Assembly (NCBI GenBank): GCA_910587835.1
Contig: CAJUNQ010000050.1
Span: forward strand, 1-6,568
DNA length: 6,568 nucleotides
Direction of reading: 5' to 3'
From: an uncultured Oscillospiraceae bacterium
Lineage (GTDB): Bacteria; Bacillota; Clostridia; Oscillospirales; Acutalibacteraceae
Within the stretch, counting starts at the first letter, position 1. Every line of letters starts with the position of its first letter. Made by a program: the position numbers and the translations under genes. Shown piece after piece: positions 5,606 to 6,568 of the stretch. The notes beneath the pieces were generated by a model. It did not search any database and was not told the DNA's origin. It saw nothing but the letters and a program-made list of their open reading frames with translations.

Positions 5606-6305
5606 TTCCCACTCCTGTCAGGTCTTTCACTGCTTCTCCCGCCATAATGAGCCCCGCCACAGAGGGCACAAAGGCCACGCTGCCTGGCAGGGGGCGTTCT
5701 TCCAGGGAGGGCGGGCCGGCCCGGGGGGGCTCTTGGGAGTAGACCACCTTTAGCCGGGGGACGCCCCGCTTTTTCAGCTCCCGGCGCATGACCCGGGCCA
5801 GGGGGCAGACGCTGGTCTCATAGACGTCCGCCACGCGAAAGGCGGTGGGGTCCAGCTTGTTGCCGGCCCCCATGGCGCTGACCATGGGCACACCCTCCTC
5901 TACGGCCCGCTGGATGATGGCAAGCTTGCCGGCGACCATGTCAATGCAGTCGAGAATGTAGTCGAACCGGGCAAAGTTCAGCCGGCCGGCCGTGTGGGGG
6001 GTGTAGAAGAAGGGGTGCTCGTCAATCTCCGCCGCTGGGTTGATTGCCCGCAGCCTCTCCCCTGCCGCCTGTACCTTGGGCATCCCTAAGGTGGCGGTGG
6101 TGGCGAACAGCTGGCGGTTCAGGTTGGTGGGGCTGTATACGTCTCCGTCGATCAGGTCCACGGCCCCCACGCCGCAGCGGACCAGGGCCTCGGCGGCATG
6201 GCCTCCCACGCCGCCGAGACCGAATACGGCTACCCGGGCCTTTTGCAGGCGTTTCAGGGCTTCTTGGCCCAGGAGCAGCTCTTCTCTTGCAAATGCAGTT
6301 TCCAT
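5592..6305 (-). CDS. tcdA: tRNA threonylcarbamoyladenosine dehydratase (TcdA/CsdL, E1-like)
   Basis: This is a ThiF/MoeB/E1-superfamily enzyme. TcdA uses ATP to cyclise t6A at tRNA position 37 into ct6A, strengthening decoding of ANN codons. The 237-residue protein has the Rossmann nucleotide motif FGLGGVGGHAAEAL (28-41), acidic LIDGD (51-55), the NLNRQLF arginine segment (61-67), Lys77 in LGMPKV, and DCIDMV (119-124). The segment MGAGNKLDPTAFRVADVYETSVCPLARVMRREL is diagnostic of the TcdA branch rather than ThiF or MoeB, because it lacks the paired CxxC zinc motifs. Length is slightly under the E. coli protein. The start follows AGGA by 8 bases. It is the first gene of a two-gene unit with ttcA; no sulfur-relay gene (csdA, csdE) is next to it. 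It diverges from the structured RNA region on its right. Confidence 0.88.
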   Translation of the reverse strand: METAFAREELLLGQEALKRLQKARVAVFGLGGVGGHAAEALVRCGVGAVDLIDGDVYSPTNLNRQLFATTATLGMPKVQAAGERLRAINPAAEIDEHPFFYTPHTAGRLNFARFDYILDCIDMVAGKLAIIQRAVEEGVPMVSAMGAGNKLDPTAFRVADVYETSVCPLARVMRRELKKRGVPRLKVVYSQEPPRAGPPSLEERPLPGSVAFVPSVAGLIMAGEAVKDLTGVGNDGG

Positions 6306-6353
6306 TTTGGTTTTCCTGTTCCCTGTAGGCAGCGGGTCATACCCAGCCTACTC

Positions 6354-6361
6354 CTTATAGT
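6354..6361. promoter_or_regulatory. Overlapping -10-like boxes between tcdA and the structured RNA
   Basis: The sequence CTTATAGT holds TATAGT on the plus strand (6356-6361) and TATAAG on the minus strand (6359-6354). The first would start transcription near 6367, exactly where the structured region begins. The second could drive tcdA with a leader of about 40 bases. Neither has a good -35 box (the minus-strand candidate is TTACGA at 6381-6376, spacing 16), so this is a weak call. Confidence 0.3.
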
Positions 6362-6366
6362 CAGAA

Positions 6367-6568
6367 GCCGGCGTCTCGTAAGGTGAAGAACCTGTACGGG
6401 CCGGATATTCCGGCAAATTTTGCCTTCGGCTTTGCTTGCTACAATGGTGATACCCCCAAAAACGGGGGAGATGACCGTCCTATGCAGCGGTTCACACCTA
6501 AGCTACAATGGGAGGGAACCGGACTGACGAGGCACTGCCTGAGCTGTCACGCTCGATTGCGCAAACTG
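6367..6568 (+). ncRNA. Structured non-coding RNA candidate, possibly raiA-motif RNA (3' end outside window)
   Basis: No convincing reading frame covers this stretch, but it contains many consecutive hairpins. They are: a 10-pair stem with one bulge (6375-6384 with 6390-6400, loop GAAGA); GCCGGA-TAT-TCCGGC (6400-6414); GCAAA...TTTGC (6413-6417 with 6431-6435) enclosing GCC-TTC-GGC, alternative at its base to the previous stem; CCCCC...GGGGG (6453-6457 with 6464-6468), extended outward by GGT with ACC; CGGTTC...GAACCG (6488-6493 with 6516-6521), extended by CAG with CTG; AGGC-ACT-GCCT (6530-6540); and GAGC...GCTC (6541-6554). Pairs such as T6376-G6399 and T6445-G6477 are wobble only if the plus strand is the RNA. 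The length and pattern, including AGGTGAAGAACCT and GCTACAATGG, remind me of the raiA-motif RNA of Firmicutes, but I recall this only loosely. A T-box or other leader for the next plus-strand gene is an alternative. Confidence 0.55.

Noticed and set aside
6453..6468. CCCCC-GGGGG hairpin as an intrinsic terminator
   Set aside because: No T-run follows on either strand, and it fits better as one helix of the structured RNA.
6508..6568. ATG-started frame (MGGNRTDEALPELSRSIAQT) at the right edge
   Set aside because: It looks protein-like for 20 codons but has no ribosome site, and it starts inside the loop of a well-formed stem of the RNA candidate. Sequence beyond the window is needed to exclude it.
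1..6568. CRISPR arrays, insertion sequences, tRNA or rRNA genes
   Set aside because: No spaced repeat array, transposase frame, terminal inverted repeats, or cloverleaf-like tRNA was found on either strand. GCTACAATGG also occurs in 16S rRNA, but its surroundings here do not match rRNA.

Overview
The window reads as chromosomal DNA of an anaerobic, GC-rich clostridial Firmicute. The Oscillospiraceae/Ruminococcaceae gut group (Flavonifractor- or Pseudoflavonifractor-like) is my best guess. The clues are a Rex regulator directly upstream of an AdhE-type acetaldehyde dehydrogenase, an IscR-like Rrf2 regulator, a MATE pump paired with a TetR regulator, strong AGGAGG-like ribosome sites, and GC-rich codon use. 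The genus is an inference; no rRNA or other marker gene is present.

Layout. Positions 1-1461, minus strand: rex followed by the first 250 codons of an adhE-type gene that runs off the left edge, with intercistronic hairpins between them. A rex promoter and an unusual doubled TATCGATA palindrome lie upstream of rex. Positions 1623-1803, minus strand: a compact unit that ORF callers would miss, with an extended -10 promoter, a ribosome site, a 27-codon predicted single-span membrane peptide and a strong intrinsic terminator. Positions 1804-2011: no supported feature. Positions 2012-4150: a divergent pair, a MATE efflux transporter (minus) and a TetR regulator (plus). Their promoters overlap at the -10 boxes, with a palindrome and a direct repeat beside them. 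Positions 4210-4780, plus strand: an autonomous Rrf2/IscR-like regulator with its own promoter, a 21-base-period direct repeat at the likely operator, and a terminator. Positions 4772-6305, minus strand: tcdA and ttcA, two tRNA anticodon-loop modification genes overlapping by 14 bases. Positions 6367-6568, plus strand: a densely structured, apparently non-coding segment running off the right edge, best read as a structured RNA; the raiA-motif RNA is my leading but unverified guess.

How it fits together. Three of the units are regulator-centred: redox (Rex with the NADH-consuming dehydrogenase), drug or metabolite stress (TetR with MATE), and iron-sulfur status (Rrf2 with three Cys ligands). 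The last lies next to ttcA, whose product normally needs a [4Fe-4S] cluster. tcdA (position 37) and ttcA (position 32) modify the same tRNA anticodon loop and are probably translationally coupled. The two least explained items are the 27-residue membrane peptide unit and the structured RNA at the right edge.
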